Positions 17,510 to 25,712 of a stretch of 64,000 nt of DNA are shown here, in pieces. Source of the stretch: Oscillospiraceae bacterium (GTDB lineage Bacteria > Bacillota > Clostridia > Oscillospirales > Oscillospiraceae); NCBI GenBank assembly GCA_022846095.1, contig AP025583.1:1488001-1552000 (forward strand), in the 5' to 3' direction. The notes below the pieces were generated by a model. That model did no database searches and had not been told where the DNA came from. It worked only from the letters and a program-made list of their open reading frames with translations. The stretch's first letter is position 1; each line of letters begins with the position of its first letter. A program made the position numbers and the translations under genes.

Positions 17510-18700
17510 CTATACGATACCGCGGCGCTGGGCCGCCTCCAGCAGGCGCCCCAGCGCCGCCTCGAGCACGGCGCGGGGGCAGGCCAGGTTGATGCGCTCG
17601 AAGCACGCCCCGCACTGGCCGAAGATGTAGCCCTCGTCCAGGAAGAGGCCGGCCTCGTCCTGCATGAACCGCTCCAGGGCCTGGGGCTCCAGGCCGAAGC
17701 TGGAGCAGTCGAACCACACCAGGTAGGTGCCCTGGAGATCCGCCACCGGCACCTTGGGGAAGTGCTCGGCCATAAAGGTTTTGAAATACCGGTAATTGCC
17801 CCACAGGTAGTCCAGCAGTGCGGCGTACCACCCGTCACATTGGGTGTAGGCGGCCTTCAGGGCCTCCATGCCGAAGATGCTGTAGGTGTAGCACCCGTCC
17901 AGGTTTACCTGGGCCTCCAGCCTGGCGCGGATGTCCGGGTTGGGGATAATGGCGTTGGCGCAGCACAGGCCGGCCAGGGAGAAGGTCTTACTGGCGGCGG
18001 TGCCGATGATGCAGCGTTGCATATACTTCCCATCCAGCGTGCCGTAGGGCGTGTGGACGTGGGGCGCGTAGACCAGGTCGGCGTGGATCTCGTCCGCCAC
18101 CACCAGCAGGTTGTTTTCCAGGCAGATGTCCGCCAGCTCGGTCAGCTCCTCCCGGGTCCACACCCGGCCCACCGGGTTGTGGGGGGAGCAGAGGATGAGC
18201 ATTTTGGCGCGCTTGGCCTTCTCCCGCAGATCGTCAAAGTCCATGGCGTAATCCATCCCGTCCCGCTTGAGGGGGTTTTCCAGGATGGTGCGCCCGTTCT
18301 TGGCGATGGCGTTGTAGAAGGGGTAGTAGACCGGGGTCTGTATGATCACGCTGTCCCCCGGCTCCGTAAAGGCGCGCACCGCGCTGTAGAGCATCTGCAC
18401 CACGCCGGAGGTCTGGAGAATCCAGTCCTTTTCAATTTTCCAGCCGTGGTGGCGCTCCATCCAGGAGGCCACGGCCTCCCGGTAGGAGCCGTCGGGCTCG
18501 GTATAGCCCCAAAGGCCGTGCTCGGCCGTGTCGTGCAGGGCCCGGATGATCTCGGGCGCGGCCCGGAACTCCATATCCGCCACCGAAAGGGGGACCACCC
18601 CCTCGGGGAGCACCCCTTCGCTGTTGCGGGCCCAGTTCCATTTGGCGGCCCCCATACCGCGGCGTGAGCGCACCGTGTCGAAATCGTACTGCTGCGTCAT
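17510..18700 (-). CDS. PLP-dependent C-S lyase (PatB/MalY family)
   Basis: A 396-residue fold-type I aminotransferase-like enzyme. SVADMEFRAAPEI near 39 and CSPHNPVGRVW near 171 are the MalY/PatB signature; the PLP-binding lysine is K238 in TAASKTFSLAG. These enzymes split cystathionine or cysteine conjugates to thiols, pyruvate and ammonia; some also regulate transcription. AAGGAGGAA precedes the ATG. A permease gene follows in the same operon, and a MarR-type operator lies in the 5' leader. Confidence 0.9.
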   Translation of the reverse strand: MTQQYDFDTVRSRRGMGAAKWNWARNSEGVLPEGVVPLSVADMEFRAAPEIIRALHDTAEHGLWGYTEPDGSYREAVASWMERHHGWKIEKDWILQTSGVVQMLYSAVRAFTEPGDSVIIQTPVYYPFYNAIAKNGRTILENPLKRDGMDYAMDFDDLREKAKRAKMLILCSPHNPVGRVWTREELTELADICLENNLLVVADEIHADLVYAPHVHTPYGTLDGKYMQRCIIGTAASKTFSLAGLCCANAIIPNPDIRARLEAQVNLDGCYTYSIFGMEALKAAYTQCDGWYAALLDYLWGNYRYFKTFMAEHFPKVPVADLQGTYLVWFDCSSFGLEPQALERFMQDEAGLFLDEGYIFGQCGACFERINLACPRAVLEAALGRLLEAAQRRGIV

Positions 18701-18729
18701 CAGCTGCTGTTCCTCCTTCGGAAGTATTG

Positions 18730-18742
18730 TTTAGCATCTAAT
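18730..18742. promoter_or_regulatory. MarR-type operator in the patB/malY leader
   Basis: TTTAGCATCTAAT is a near-palindrome of the type bound by MarR proteins. It lies just downstream of the patB/malY promoter and close to the divergent-side marR terminator. Control by the MarR protein encoded at 18886-19371 is inferred. Confidence 0.5.
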
Positions 18743-18758
18743 CAATATTGACAGGTTT

Positions 18759-18787
18759 AGTATGAAACCAATGCGCCTAAATGTCAA
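18759..18787 (-). promoter_or_regulatory. Promoter of the patB/malY-permease operon
   Basis: Minus strand: consensus -35 TTGACA (18787-18782), 17 nt, -10 CATACT (18764-18759). Confidence 0.55.
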
Positions 18788-18830
18788 CTATAATTTTGTG
18801 ACTGAGATTATTTTATACGATATGCACAAA

Positions 18831-18873
18831 AAGAGCTGCGTATTATTTAGCAACTAAATAATACGCAGCTCTT
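18831..18873 (-). terminator. Terminator of marR with embedded MarR-like half sites
   Basis: A 20-bp perfect stem (AAGAGCTGCGTATTATTTAG arm) with a 3-nt loop; on the minus strand it is followed by TTTTTG. The apex reads TTTAGCAACTAAA (18846-18858), very close to the operator at 18730-18742, so it may serve both as terminator and as a second binding site. Confidence 0.75.
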
Positions 18874-18885
18874 GAAAGGCAGGCG

Positions 18886-19371
18886 CTACTCCTCCTCCAT
18901 GAGGGCGGTGTAGGTGTCGATAACGCTGTAGAAGGTGTCCAGCTCCGCGGCGGTGTGGCGACGCATCAGCAGGGCCATGGTCTCGGTGATGTCCCGGGTG
19001 TCGTAGGCCTTGTGGGCGTTGGAGAGGGCCACCCCCTCCGGCGTGGCGAAGAAGTGGACCTCCTTGGCGTTGTCCGGCTCCTTCTGGCGGTAGATATACC
19101 CCTTCTGCTCCAGCTTCTTGATGGTCTGGGACACCGCGCCCTTGGTGCGGTTCCACAGCAGGGCCAGCCGGGTCACGGTGACGCCGGGGTTCTCCTCAAT
19201 GAGGGTGAGGGTGTGGACCTCCACCATGTTGATCATCTGCCCGGTGCCGTAGTCCCGCTGCTGGGTGATATAGTCGTGGTAGAGCATCACGAACTTGTAC
19301 AGCTTGTTGGCCCGGCTGTTGAGCTGGGAGAAGATCTGCTCCAGCTCGTCGGGCGGTTTTATATGTTCCAT
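18886..19371 (-). CDS. MarR-family transcriptional regulator
   Basis: A 161-residue winged helix-turn-helix protein. It contains LIEENPGVTVTRLALLWNRT and GAVSQTIKKLEQKGYIYRQK, the recognition helix and start of the wing. The ATG at 19371 has AAGAGGGAC upstream. It begins 7 nt after the purA stop on the same strand and is likely cotranscribed with purA. The candidate target is the patB/malY operon immediately beyond its terminator; the ligand is unknown. Confidence 0.9.
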   Translation of the reverse strand: MEHIKPPDELEQIFSQLNSRANKLYKFVMLYHDYITQQRDYGTGQMINMVEVHTLTLIEENPGVTVTRLALLWNRTKGAVSQTIKKLEQKGYIYRQKEPDNAKEVHFFATPEGVALSNAHKAYDTRDITETMALLMRRHTAAELDTFYSVIDTYTALMEEE

Positions 19372-19378
19372 GTCCCTC

Positions 19379-20656
19379 TTACTTCCTGTAGGCGATCTCG
19401 TGGCGCTTGGGCCCGGTGGACACCGTCCTGATGGGCACGCCGATGCGGGCCTCGATAAAGTCCACGTAGTCCCGGGCGGCGCGGGGCAGCTTTTCGTAGT
19501 CGGTCTCACCCCGCACGTCGCACTTCCAGCCGGGCAGGGTCTCGTAGACCGGCTTGGCCCGGTCCAGCAGGGAGGAGGCGGGGAAGCGGTCGGTGACCGC
19601 GCCGTCGATCTCGTACCCGGTGCAGACCTTGATCTCGTCCAGGTAGCCCAGCACGTCGATGGCGGTGAGCACCGCCTCGGTGGCCCCCTGGACCATGCAG
19701 CCGTACCGGGTGGCCACCGCGTCGAACCAGCCCACCCGGCGGGGACGCCCGGTGGTGGCGCCGAACTCGCCCGCGTCGCCGCCCCGGAGGCGCAGGGTGT
19801 CGGCCTCCCCGCCGAAGAGCTCGCTGACGAAGGCCCCCGCACCCACGGCGCTGGAGTAGGCCTTGGTCACGGCCACGATGTCCCGGATGGCGGTGACCGG
19901 CACGCCGCCGCCCACCGCGCCGAAGGCGGCCAGGGTGTGGGAGGAGGTGGTGAAGGGGTAGATGCCCATGTCGGGGTCCTTCATGGAGCCCAGCTGGCCC
20001 TCCAGCAGCACCTGCTTGCCCTGCTCCAGGGCCTGGTGCACGAAGGAGACCGCGTCCCCCACGTAGGGGCGCAGCGCCTCCCGGTAGCCCATCAGCTCGT
20101 CGAAGATGGCCCTGGCGTCCAGCAGGGGCTTGTGGTACAGGTGCTCCATCAGCACGTTTTTGAGCTGGCAGACCGCCTCCAAGTGGGCCAGCAGCCGCCC
20201 CTCGTCCTCCAGGTCGGCCACCTGCACGCCCAGCTTGGCGTACTTGTCGGAGTAGAAGGGGGCGATGCCCGACTTGGTGGAGCCGAAGGCCCGGCCCGCC
20301 AGCCGGTCCTCCTCGTAGGTGTCCAGCAGCACGTGGTAGGGCATCATCAGCTGGGTGCGCCGGTCCACGATGATGCGGGGGGCGGGCACGCCGCCCTGCG
20401 CCAGGGTGTCCAGCTCCTTGAGGAAGGAGGGCACGTTGAGGGCCACCCCGTTGCCGATGACGTTGGTGATATGGGGGTAAAATACCCCGGAGGGAAGCTG
20501 GTGCAGGGCGAATTTTCCGTAGTCGCAGATGATGGTGTGGCCCGCGTTGGCCCCGCCCTGGAAGCGGACGACCACGTCGGACTGTTCGGCGAGCAGGTCG
20601 GTGATTTTGCCCTTGCCCTCGTCGCCCCAGTTTGCGCCAACAATTGCCTTGACCAT
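19379..20656 (-). CDS. purA: Adenylosuccinate synthetase
   Basis: A 425-residue PurA, which joins IMP and aspartate with GTP in AMP synthesis. The P-loop GANWGDEGKGKITDLLAE starts at residue 7 with catalytic D13-type aspartate; NAGHTI holds the catalytic histidine. C-terminal motifs such as GRPRRVGWFDAVATRYG and KVCTGYEID are intact. GAGGAA precedes the ATG. Confidence 0.97.
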   Translation of the reverse strand: MVKAIVGANWGDEGKGKITDLLAEQSDVVVRFQGGANAGHTIICDYGKFALHQLPSGVFYPHITNVIGNGVALNVPSFLKELDTLAQGGVPAPRIIVDRRTQLMMPYHVLLDTYEEDRLAGRAFGSTKSGIAPFYSDKYAKLGVQVADLEDEGRLLAHLEAVCQLKNVLMEHLYHKPLLDARAIFDELMGYREALRPYVGDAVSFVHQALEQGKQVLLEGQLGSMKDPDMGIYPFTTSSHTLAAFGAVGGGVPVTAIRDIVAVTKAYSSAVGAGAFVSELFGGEADTLRLRGGDAGEFGATTGRPRRVGWFDAVATRYGCMVQGATEAVLTAIDVLGYLDEIKVCTGYEIDGAVTDRFPASSLLDRAKPVYETLPGWKCDVRGETDYEKLPRAARDYVDFIEARIGVPIRTVSTGPKRHEIAYRK

Positions 20657-20710
20657 GTAAATTCCTCATTCCGATTATTTTTGATTATCCTTCCCCCGGA
20701 AAGACAAATT

Positions 20711-20739
20711 ATTATATACCGCTTGGGGGTGCGATGCAA
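20711..20739 (-). promoter_or_regulatory. Promoter of purA-marR
   Basis: Minus strand: TTGCAT (20739-20734), 17 nt, TATAAT (20716-20711), about 55 nt from the purA start. No purine riboswitch fold was seen in the short leader. Confidence 0.75.
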
Positions 20740-20756
20740 GGGCAAGTTTTCCTTTT

Positions 20757-21440
20757 TCAGGCTTTTTCCTGCGGATCCCGGCCGGGCATGGGCAGCACAA
20801 AGACCGGGATGCCCTCGGCGTAGGGCGCGATGGTGTAGAGCGGGTAAAAGACCGCGATGCCCTCCTGGGTCAGGTAGAAGCGCTCCGCGCAGAACTCCCG
20901 CGCCATGCGCTCCTGCCAGTCGTCAAAGAAGAGGGACTCGCCGGAGGCGATGCGCTTGCGGGCCTGGGCCTGCATATCCAGCAGCACCAGGTGCCTCCAG
21001 CGCCTGCGGGGCGGGAAGAAGGAGCCCAGGGTGCGCACCGTGCCCGTGTGGGGCTCCCAGGTGTCGGCGTGGCGGGCGGTCATGCCGTGGGCCCCGCCGG
21101 TGTACTCATAGGCGTCCAGGTACAGGCTCAGCAGCGTGTCGGTCTGGAGGGTGAGCGTGTAGTCCAGCGCCGCCTCCCAGGGCCGGAAGGGGCGGGACTG
21201 TGCCCGGCTCTCCGCCGCCGCGGCGCAGGCCTGCCGGTAGAGCGCGCCCTCCCAGCGCTCCCGCCAGCGCTCCTCCAGGCGGGCATAGCAGCGCTCCACC
21301 CGCCGCTCCCCCGCGGTTTCCCCGGGGAGGGAGGGGCGGCGCAGGGAGAGCGTGAGCACGGGCTCCCCCTCCCATTTGAGCACCCGCTTCCACACGACGG
21401 GCTTCACGGGGACGGGGCCTAAAAGCTGCTTCTTTTTCAT
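20757..21440 (-). CDS. DUF3298/RsiV-like C-terminal domain protein
   Basis: A 227-residue protein. The C-terminal half carries the DUF3298 pattern: YEYTGGAHG, then FYLTQEGIAVFYPLYTIAPYA and GIPVFVLPM. In RsiV this domain is the extracellular lysozyme-sensing part of an anti-sigma factor. Here there is no anti-sigma domain, transmembrane helix or signal peptide, so the protein looks cytoplasmic. AAAGGAGG precedes the ATG. Function unknown. Confidence 0.7.
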   Translation of the reverse strand: MKKKQLLGPVPVKPVVWKRVLKWEGEPVLTLSLRRPSLPGETAGERRVERCYARLEERWRERWEGALYRQACAAAAESRAQSRPFRPWEAALDYTLTLQTDTLLSLYLDAYEYTGGAHGMTARHADTWEPHTGTVRTLGSFFPPRRRWRHLVLLDMQAQARKRIASGESLFFDDWQERMAREFCAERFYLTQEGIAVFYPLYTIAPYAEGIPVFVLPMPGRDPQEKA

Positions 21441-21559
21441 GGCGCGCCTCCTTTTTTCTTAATTCCATAATCCAGTCTATGCCGGGGGCAAAAATGGGTG
21501 CGGGGGGCGCAAATTCCGGGCGACTTTTATGGAAACTCCGTAAAAAAGACGAAAAGCTG

Positions 21560-21588
21560 TTTACTTTCATACTTCACTTTGGTAAAAT
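21560..21588 (+). promoter_or_regulatory. Promoter of the TrpR-like gene
   Basis: TTTACT (21560-21565), 17 nt, TAAAAT (21583-21588). Confidence 0.6.
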
Positions 21589-21594
21589 ACCACT

Positions 21595-21610
21595 TGGACG
21601 AGTTCGTCCA
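21595..21610. promoter_or_regulatory. Palindromic operator, probable autoregulation site
   Basis: TGGACGA and its exact complement TCGTCCA surround GT, immediately after the -10. The position fits repression of the operon by its own TrpR-like first gene. Confidence 0.55.
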
Positions 21611-21634
21611 GTAAAAACGGGAGGCATCCGTTCC

Positions 21635-21943
21635 ATGACCAAAAAACTGAAAGAACACAGCGATATTCTGTACGAGGCCGTCATCTCGCTGAAGGATCTC
21701 GACGAGTGCAAGAAGTTCTTCTCCGACCTGTGCACCGTGGCGGAGCTGCGGGCCATGGAGCAGCGCTTCGAGGTCGCCCTGCTGCTGTCGGACGGCATGA
21801 TTTACAACGATATTCTGGAGCGCACCGGCGCCAGCAGCGCCACCATCAGCCGGGTGAACCGCTCCCTCCAGTACGGCGCGGACGGCTACCAGACCGTGCT
21901 GCCCCGCATGAAGGAGAAGCTGAGGGCAGATGGAGAGCTATGA
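21635..21943 (+). CDS. TrpR-like regulator of the YerC/YecD family
   Basis: A 102-residue all-helical DNA-binding protein. LYEAVISLKDLDECKKFFSDL and LRAMEQRFEVALLL are typical of the YerC/YecD family, and YNDILERTGASSATISRVNR is the TrpR-type helix-turn-helix. An in-frame start at 21479 exists, but CGGGAGG upstream of the ATG at 21635 and the family length favour the shorter form. A consensus-spaced promoter and a dyad precede it. The ligand is unknown. The methyltransferase starts 14 nt before its stop. Confidence 0.85.
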   Translation: MTKKLKEHSDILYEAVISLKDLDECKKFFSDLCTVAELRAMEQRFEVALLLSDGMIYNDILERTGASSATISRVNRSLQYGADGYQTVLPRMKEKLRADGEL

Positions 21944-22691
21944 GTTCCTGGCGGGCTGCTACGACGAGCTGACGGTGGACGTGGGGTACGCCAGGTGGGC
22001 CGACTACCTGGAAAAGCACTTCGCCCGCAGCCCCATCCCGGTGCATACCGTGCTGGATCTGGCCTGCGGCACGGGCAGCCTGACCTGGCTTCTGGCCGAG
22101 CGGGGGTACGAGATGATCGGGGTGGACCGGTCCGGGGAGATGCTGGCCCAGGCCATGGACAAGGCCCGGCCGGTGCCCGGCGAGGCCCCCATGTTTCTGT
22201 GCCAATCCATGGACAGGCTGGACCTGTACGGCACCATCGACGCCTGCGTCTGCTGCCTGGACAGCGTGAACTATATCACCCGCCCCAAGGTGCTGGAGAA
22301 AGCCTTTCAGCGGGTGCACCTCTTCCTCATGCCCGGCGGCACCTTTCTCTTCGACGTGAACACGCCGGAGAAGCTGCGGGGCCTGGGCGGGCAGATGTTT
22401 ATTGACGAGACGGACGACACATACTGTGTCTGGCGGGCGGAGTACTCCGCCCGGCGGCGTGTCTGCACCTACGGCATGGACATCTTCCGCCTCACCCCGG
22501 ACGGCCTTTGGGACCGGGGGGAGGAGGTGCACGAGGAGTACGCCTACGAGCCCGGCGAGCTGGAGGACATGCTCCGCCGCGCCGGATTTGAACACATCAA
22601 ACGGTATGGTGACAAGAAGCTCCGCGCCCCCGTGGAGGGGGAGGAGCGCATTTTTTTCACTGCGAGAAAGGGACGAAACACACTTGGCTGA
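21930..22691 (+). CDS. Class I SAM-dependent methyltransferase
   Basis: A 253-residue methyltransferase. It begins YEFLAGCYDELTVDVGYARW, and motif I LDLACGTGSLTWLLAERG starts near 42. GVDRSGEMLAQA is the acidic-loop strand, and MPGGTFLFDVNTPEKL lies near 134. The substrate is unknown; small-molecule methylation is likely from the general family. It overlaps both neighbours (yerC-like by 14 nt, hslO by 8 nt), indicating a tightly coupled operon. Confidence 0.88.
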   Translation: MESYEFLAGCYDELTVDVGYARWADYLEKHFARSPIPVHTVLDLACGTGSLTWLLAERGYEMIGVDRSGEMLAQAMDKARPVPGEAPMFLCQSMDRLDLYGTIDACVCCLDSVNYITRPKVLEKAFQRVHLFLMPGGTFLFDVNTPEKLRGLGGQMFIDETDDTYCVWRAEYSARRRVCTYGMDIFRLTPDGLWDRGEEVHEEYAYEPGELEDMLRRAGFEHIKRYGDKKLRAPVEGEERIFFTARKGRNTLG

Positions 22692-23562
22692 TCAGATTGT
22701 ACGCGTATTGGCAAAGGACGCGCCGGTAAAGGCCAGCGCCATCACCGCAAAGGTGCTGGTGGAGCGCGCCCGGCAGATCCACAAGACCCTGCCCGTGGCC
22801 ACCGCGGCCCTGGGCCGCTCCCTCATGGCCTGCTCCCTGCTGGGCAACCAGCTCAAGGAGGCGGAGGGCTCCGTCACCCTGCGCATCAAGGGCGGCGGGC
22901 CGCTGGGCACCGTCACCGCCGTGTCCGACAGCGGCGGCAACGTGCGGGGCTACGTCCAGAACCCGGAGGTGGATCTCCCCCTCAGGGGCCCCGCCAAGCT
23001 GGACGTGGGCTCCGCCGTGGGCCGGGAGGGCACCCTGACCATCATCAAGGACCTGCGCATGAAGGAGCCCTACGTGGGCACCGTGCCCCTGGTCTCGGGG
23101 GAGATCGCCGAGGACGTGACGGCCTATCTGGCCGAGAGCGAGCAGATCCCCTCCGCCTGCGCCCTGGGGGTGCTGGTGGACACCGACCAGAGCGTGCTGT
23201 GCGCCGGGGGCTACCTGATCCAGCTGCTGCCCGGCGCCGACGACGCGGTGATCTCCGCCGTGGAGCGGGGCGTGGCCGCGGTGGGGCCGGTGACCGAGGC
23301 CCTGCGGGGCGGCATGACCGCCCTGGAGCTGCTGCGGCAGGTGCTGAAGGATTTTGAGCTGGAGATCCTGGCAGAGGAGCCGGTGGAGTACCGCTGCTAC
23401 TGCAGCCGGGACCGGGTGACGGCGGCCCTGGTGAGCATGGGGCGGGAGGAGCTGGCCGGCCTCATCGAGGAGCAGGGCAGGGCCGAGCTGACGTGCCAGT
23501 TCTGCGACAAGGTGTACGACTACGGCCGGGAGGAGCTCACGGCGCTGCTGGCCGGGATGTAG
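22684..23562 (+). CDS. hslO: 33-kDa redox-regulated chaperone Hsp33
   Basis: A 292-residue Hsp33. The C-terminal redox switch is complete: C238 and C240 (CxC) and C271 and C274 (CxxC) bind zinc when reduced and form disulfides under oxidative stress, activating holdase function. The N-terminal part shows TAALGRSLMACSLLGNQLK and IKGGGPLGTV. Translation starts at TTG 22684 after AAAGGGA, within the methyltransferase 3' end. Its stop is followed by the tRNA promoter. Confidence 0.95.
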   Translation: MADQIVRVLAKDAPVKASAITAKVLVERARQIHKTLPVATAALGRSLMACSLLGNQLKEAEGSVTLRIKGGGPLGTVTAVSDSGGNVRGYVQNPEVDLPLRGPAKLDVGSAVGREGTLTIIKDLRMKEPYVGTVPLVSGEIAEDVTAYLAESEQIPSACALGVLVDTDQSVLCAGGYLIQLLPGADDAVISAVERGVAAVGPVTEALRGGMTALELLRQVLKDFELEILAEEPVEYRCYCSRDRVTAALVSMGREELAGLIEEQGRAELTCQFCDKVYDYGREELTALLAGM

Positions 23563-23605
23563 GGCGGAGAAAGCGGAAAATTTTTGAGGAATCTCATTTT
23601 TGGTG

Positions 23606-23634
23606 TTGACAACGGCGGACCCTTTTAGTATAAT
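23606..23634 (+). promoter_or_regulatory. Consensus promoter of the tRNA array
   Basis: TTGACA (23606-23611), 17 nt, TATAAT (23629-23634): a perfect consensus, 33 nt before tRNA-Val. Confidence 0.9.
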
Positions 23635-23667
23635 AACCTTCGCTGCACAACCCGAGTGCGGCGGCAG

Positions 23668-23743
23668 GGGAGCATAGCTCAGCTGGTAGAGCGCATGCCT
23701 TACACGCATGATGTCACAGGTTCGAGCCCTGTTGTTCCCACCA
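23668..23743 (+). tRNA. tRNA-Val (UAC)
   Basis: A full cloverleaf: acceptor GGGAGCA pairs with TGTTCCC, the anticodon loop is CTTACAC with anticodon TAC, the T-arm has GGTTCGAGCC, and CCA is encoded. Confidence 0.95.
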
Positions 23744-23795
23744 CCCCAACAAGCGCTGCGCGCTTGCCGGGGAAATGAGGTTTCCTTAGACAAAT

Positions 23796-23872
<77 letters not shown>

Positions 23873-23875
23873 TTT

Positions 23876-23951
<76 letters not shown>

Positions 23952-23953
23952 AA

Positions 23954-23986
23954 TCCCCCTGAGATACATAATGTATCTCAGGGGGA
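23954..23986. repeat. 33-nt perfect palindrome in the tRNA array
   Basis: Arms TCCCCCTGAGATACAT (23954-23969) and complement (23971-23986). No T-run follows, so a processing or barrier hairpin between tRNA-Phe and tRNA-Gly is more likely than termination. Confidence 0.7.
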
Positions 23987-24018
23987 CCCCCAAATGAAAA
24001 TCCGGAGCCCTGCGGTAT

Positions 24019-24094
24019 GCAGGTGTAGCTCATCTGGTAGAGCGCCACCTTGCCAAGGTGGAGGTAGCGAGTTCGAGCCTCGTCACCTGCTCCA
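24019..24094 (+). tRNA. tRNA-Gly (GCC)
   Basis: Acceptor GCAGGTG pairs with CACCTGC. The anticodon loop is TTGCCAA with anticodon GCC; CCA is encoded. Confidence 0.95.
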
Positions 24095-24101
24095 AACAAA
24101 T

Positions 24102-24132
24102 GATAACAGGAGCAAGATTTGCTCCTGTTATC
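24102..24132. repeat. Inter-tRNA hairpin
   Basis: A 14-bp perfect stem GATAACAGGAGCAA with a 3-nt loop between tRNA-Gly and tRNA-Cys. No T-run is present. Confidence 0.65.
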
Positions 24133-24137
24133 CATAT

Positions 24138-24211
24138 GGCGACATAGCCAAGTGGTAAGGCAGAGCTCTGCAAAAGCTCCACCCCCAGTTCGAGTCTGGG
24201 TGTCGCCTCCA
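24138..24211 (+). tRNA. tRNA-Cys (GCA), island attachment gene
   Basis: Acceptor GGCGACA pairs with TGTCGCC. The anticodon loop is CTGCAAA with anticodon GCA; CCA is encoded. The 3' 43 nt (24169-24211) recur in decayed form at 31450-31492 in the same orientation, so this gene appears to be the integration site of the agmatine island. Confidence 0.95.
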
Positions 24212-24243
24212 AAGGGAGTACCTGAAAAGGTGCTCCCTTTTTC
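24211..24243 (+). terminator. Terminator of the tRNA array
   Basis: A 13-bp stem AAAGGGAGTACCT (one G-T pair) with loop GAAA, then TTTTT. Confidence 0.85.
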
Positions 24244-24289
24244 TATGCGAATCGATTGCACTGCTGAATGCAGTCTTTCACACAAAAAG

Positions 24290-24317
24290 CAAGAGAACAC
24301 CATGCGGTGTTCTCTTG
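24290..24317. terminator. Terminator downstream of the first NhaC-type gene
   Basis: A 12-bp stem CAAGAGAACACC with loop ATGC. The minus strand continues CTTTTTG and the plus strand TTTTTA, so it can work in both directions. Confidence 0.85.
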
Positions 24318-24344
24318 TTTTTATAAAGTCACAGAGCGAAAGAC

Positions 24345-25664
24345 TCAGGCCACAAAACCGAGCAAAATAAATAGGGCAAGCGCAATTCCCCAGCCGAGGA
24401 AGCACAGGGGCAGCTGCGCCACGGTGTGTTCGCTGGGGTTTACCCCCGCACCGGAGGCCGCCAGGTTGTTGGTGTCGCCAAAGAGGCAGGCGCTGCTGCC
24501 GAATACCGCGCCGGAGACGATGGCGCCGAGCGTTAGAAACACGTTTGCACCGCCGGAAATGGCCAGTGCGCAGGCAATTGGGGTAATCAGCGCGGCGGTG
24601 CCCCAGTAGGATCCGCTGCTGAAACAGATAAGGCTGCAAATGACGAAGATGACGGCGGGCAGCAGATTCGCGCTCATGAGCGGCTTGGCCAGCTCCACCA
24701 CATACTCGGTGAAGCCCAGCTCCGCGTTAACCTGCACCAGCGTAAAGGTGAAGAACAGCATGATGACAGTTGGCAGGATCGTCCCGGCGCCGTCCAGGAA
24801 CGCGGTGCGAAGCGCCTGCCAGGTGCCGACGCGCTTAATGGCGTACATGGCAAAAGCAACGATGATACCGACGTAGATACCGAAAATAATGTCGCCGCCG
24901 CCCAGGATGGTGGCCGCAATAACGACTGCCATCGGCAGGACAAAATAGCTGGCCTTGGGTTCAAATGAACGCGCGACGTTGTCCTCGGCCATGGCGGCAG
25001 TTTCGGTCTGCGCACGCATGGCCTTTGTGGCGGGGAGTACCTTAATACCCACCAGCAGGGTCATAACGATCGCCACAATCGGATAGATGAAAAATTTGAT
25101 GGAGCCGATGTAAAGTCCGTAGCCGTTCAAGCCAAGAGGGGCCAGATACTCATTTTCAAAAATACCCATGAAGAAGCTGGACCACACGGTGGTGGGGACC
25201 AGAACCGCCATAGCCGCGGCGGTGCTGTTGGCCATATAGGTCAAGACCTTCCGGGGCATATGAAAACGGTCCGCGATGTTTTTCATCGTGGCGCTGGCCA
25301 CCAGAGCGTGCATGTAGTCATCCACAAACAGCGCCCAACACACCAGCCAGGTCATAAGGCCCGCGCTGCGCTCGCCCTTGATCAGAAGCGCGGACTTTTC
25401 CGAAAACTTTTCCGCGCCATGGGTATAGTTCATCAGGCCGATCAGACCGGAAAAGCCAAAGGAAGCAATAGCGACCATGGTAAAGCCGGGATCGGTCATA
25501 GCCGCATAGCCATGGCCGATTAGGGCCTGCAGGAAGCCGGTTCCGCTGAGCATGATGCATCCCAGGAGACAGCCCACGATCAGCGGCTCAATCTCGCGTC
25601 TGGTAACAATGGCCAGAGCAAGAACCAGCAGCGTCGGAACCACAACCAGAAAGCCAAGTTCCAT
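24345..25664 (-). CDS. NhaC-type antiporter of the agmatine cluster, copy 1
   Basis: A 439-residue polytopic membrane protein of the NhaC-type antiporter family. It starts LGFLVVVPTLLVLALAIVTR; conserved family elements include WALFVDDYMHALV, AMAVLVPTTVWSSF, SGSYWGTAALITPIACALA and GAVFGSSACLFGDTNNLAA. NhaC relatives exchange Na+ or organic ions for protons or related metabolites. Its place at the end of an agmatine deiminase operon suggests agmatine/putrescine exchange; that specificity is inferred. The gene is less GC-rich than the housekeeping genes. Confidence 0.85.
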   Translation of the reverse strand: MELGFLVVVPTLLVLALAIVTRREIEPLIVGCLLGCIMLSGTGFLQALIGHGYAAMTDPGFTMVAIASFGFSGLIGLMNYTHGAEKFSEKSALLIKGERSAGLMTWLVCWALFVDDYMHALVASATMKNIADRFHMPRKVLTYMANSTAAAMAVLVPTTVWSSFFMGIFENEYLAPLGLNGYGLYIGSIKFFIYPIVAIVMTLLVGIKVLPATKAMRAQTETAAMAEDNVARSFEPKASYFVLPMAVVIAATILGGGDIIFGIYVGIIVAFAMYAIKRVGTWQALRTAFLDGAGTILPTVIMLFFTFTLVQVNAELGFTEYVVELAKPLMSANLLPAVIFVICSLICFSSGSYWGTAALITPIACALAISGGANVFLTLGAIVSGAVFGSSACLFGDTNNLAASGAGVNPSEHTVAQLPLCFLGWGIALALFILLGFVA

Positions 25665-25712
25665 AATATTCCCTCCACAAAATCAGGATGATTTTTGCGA
25701 CGCCGTGCAAAG

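Noticed and set aside
20657-20756. A purine riboswitch in the purA leader.
   Set aside because: The leader is about 50 nt from the predicted start point and lacks the three-helix purine aptamer; the promoter explains the region.
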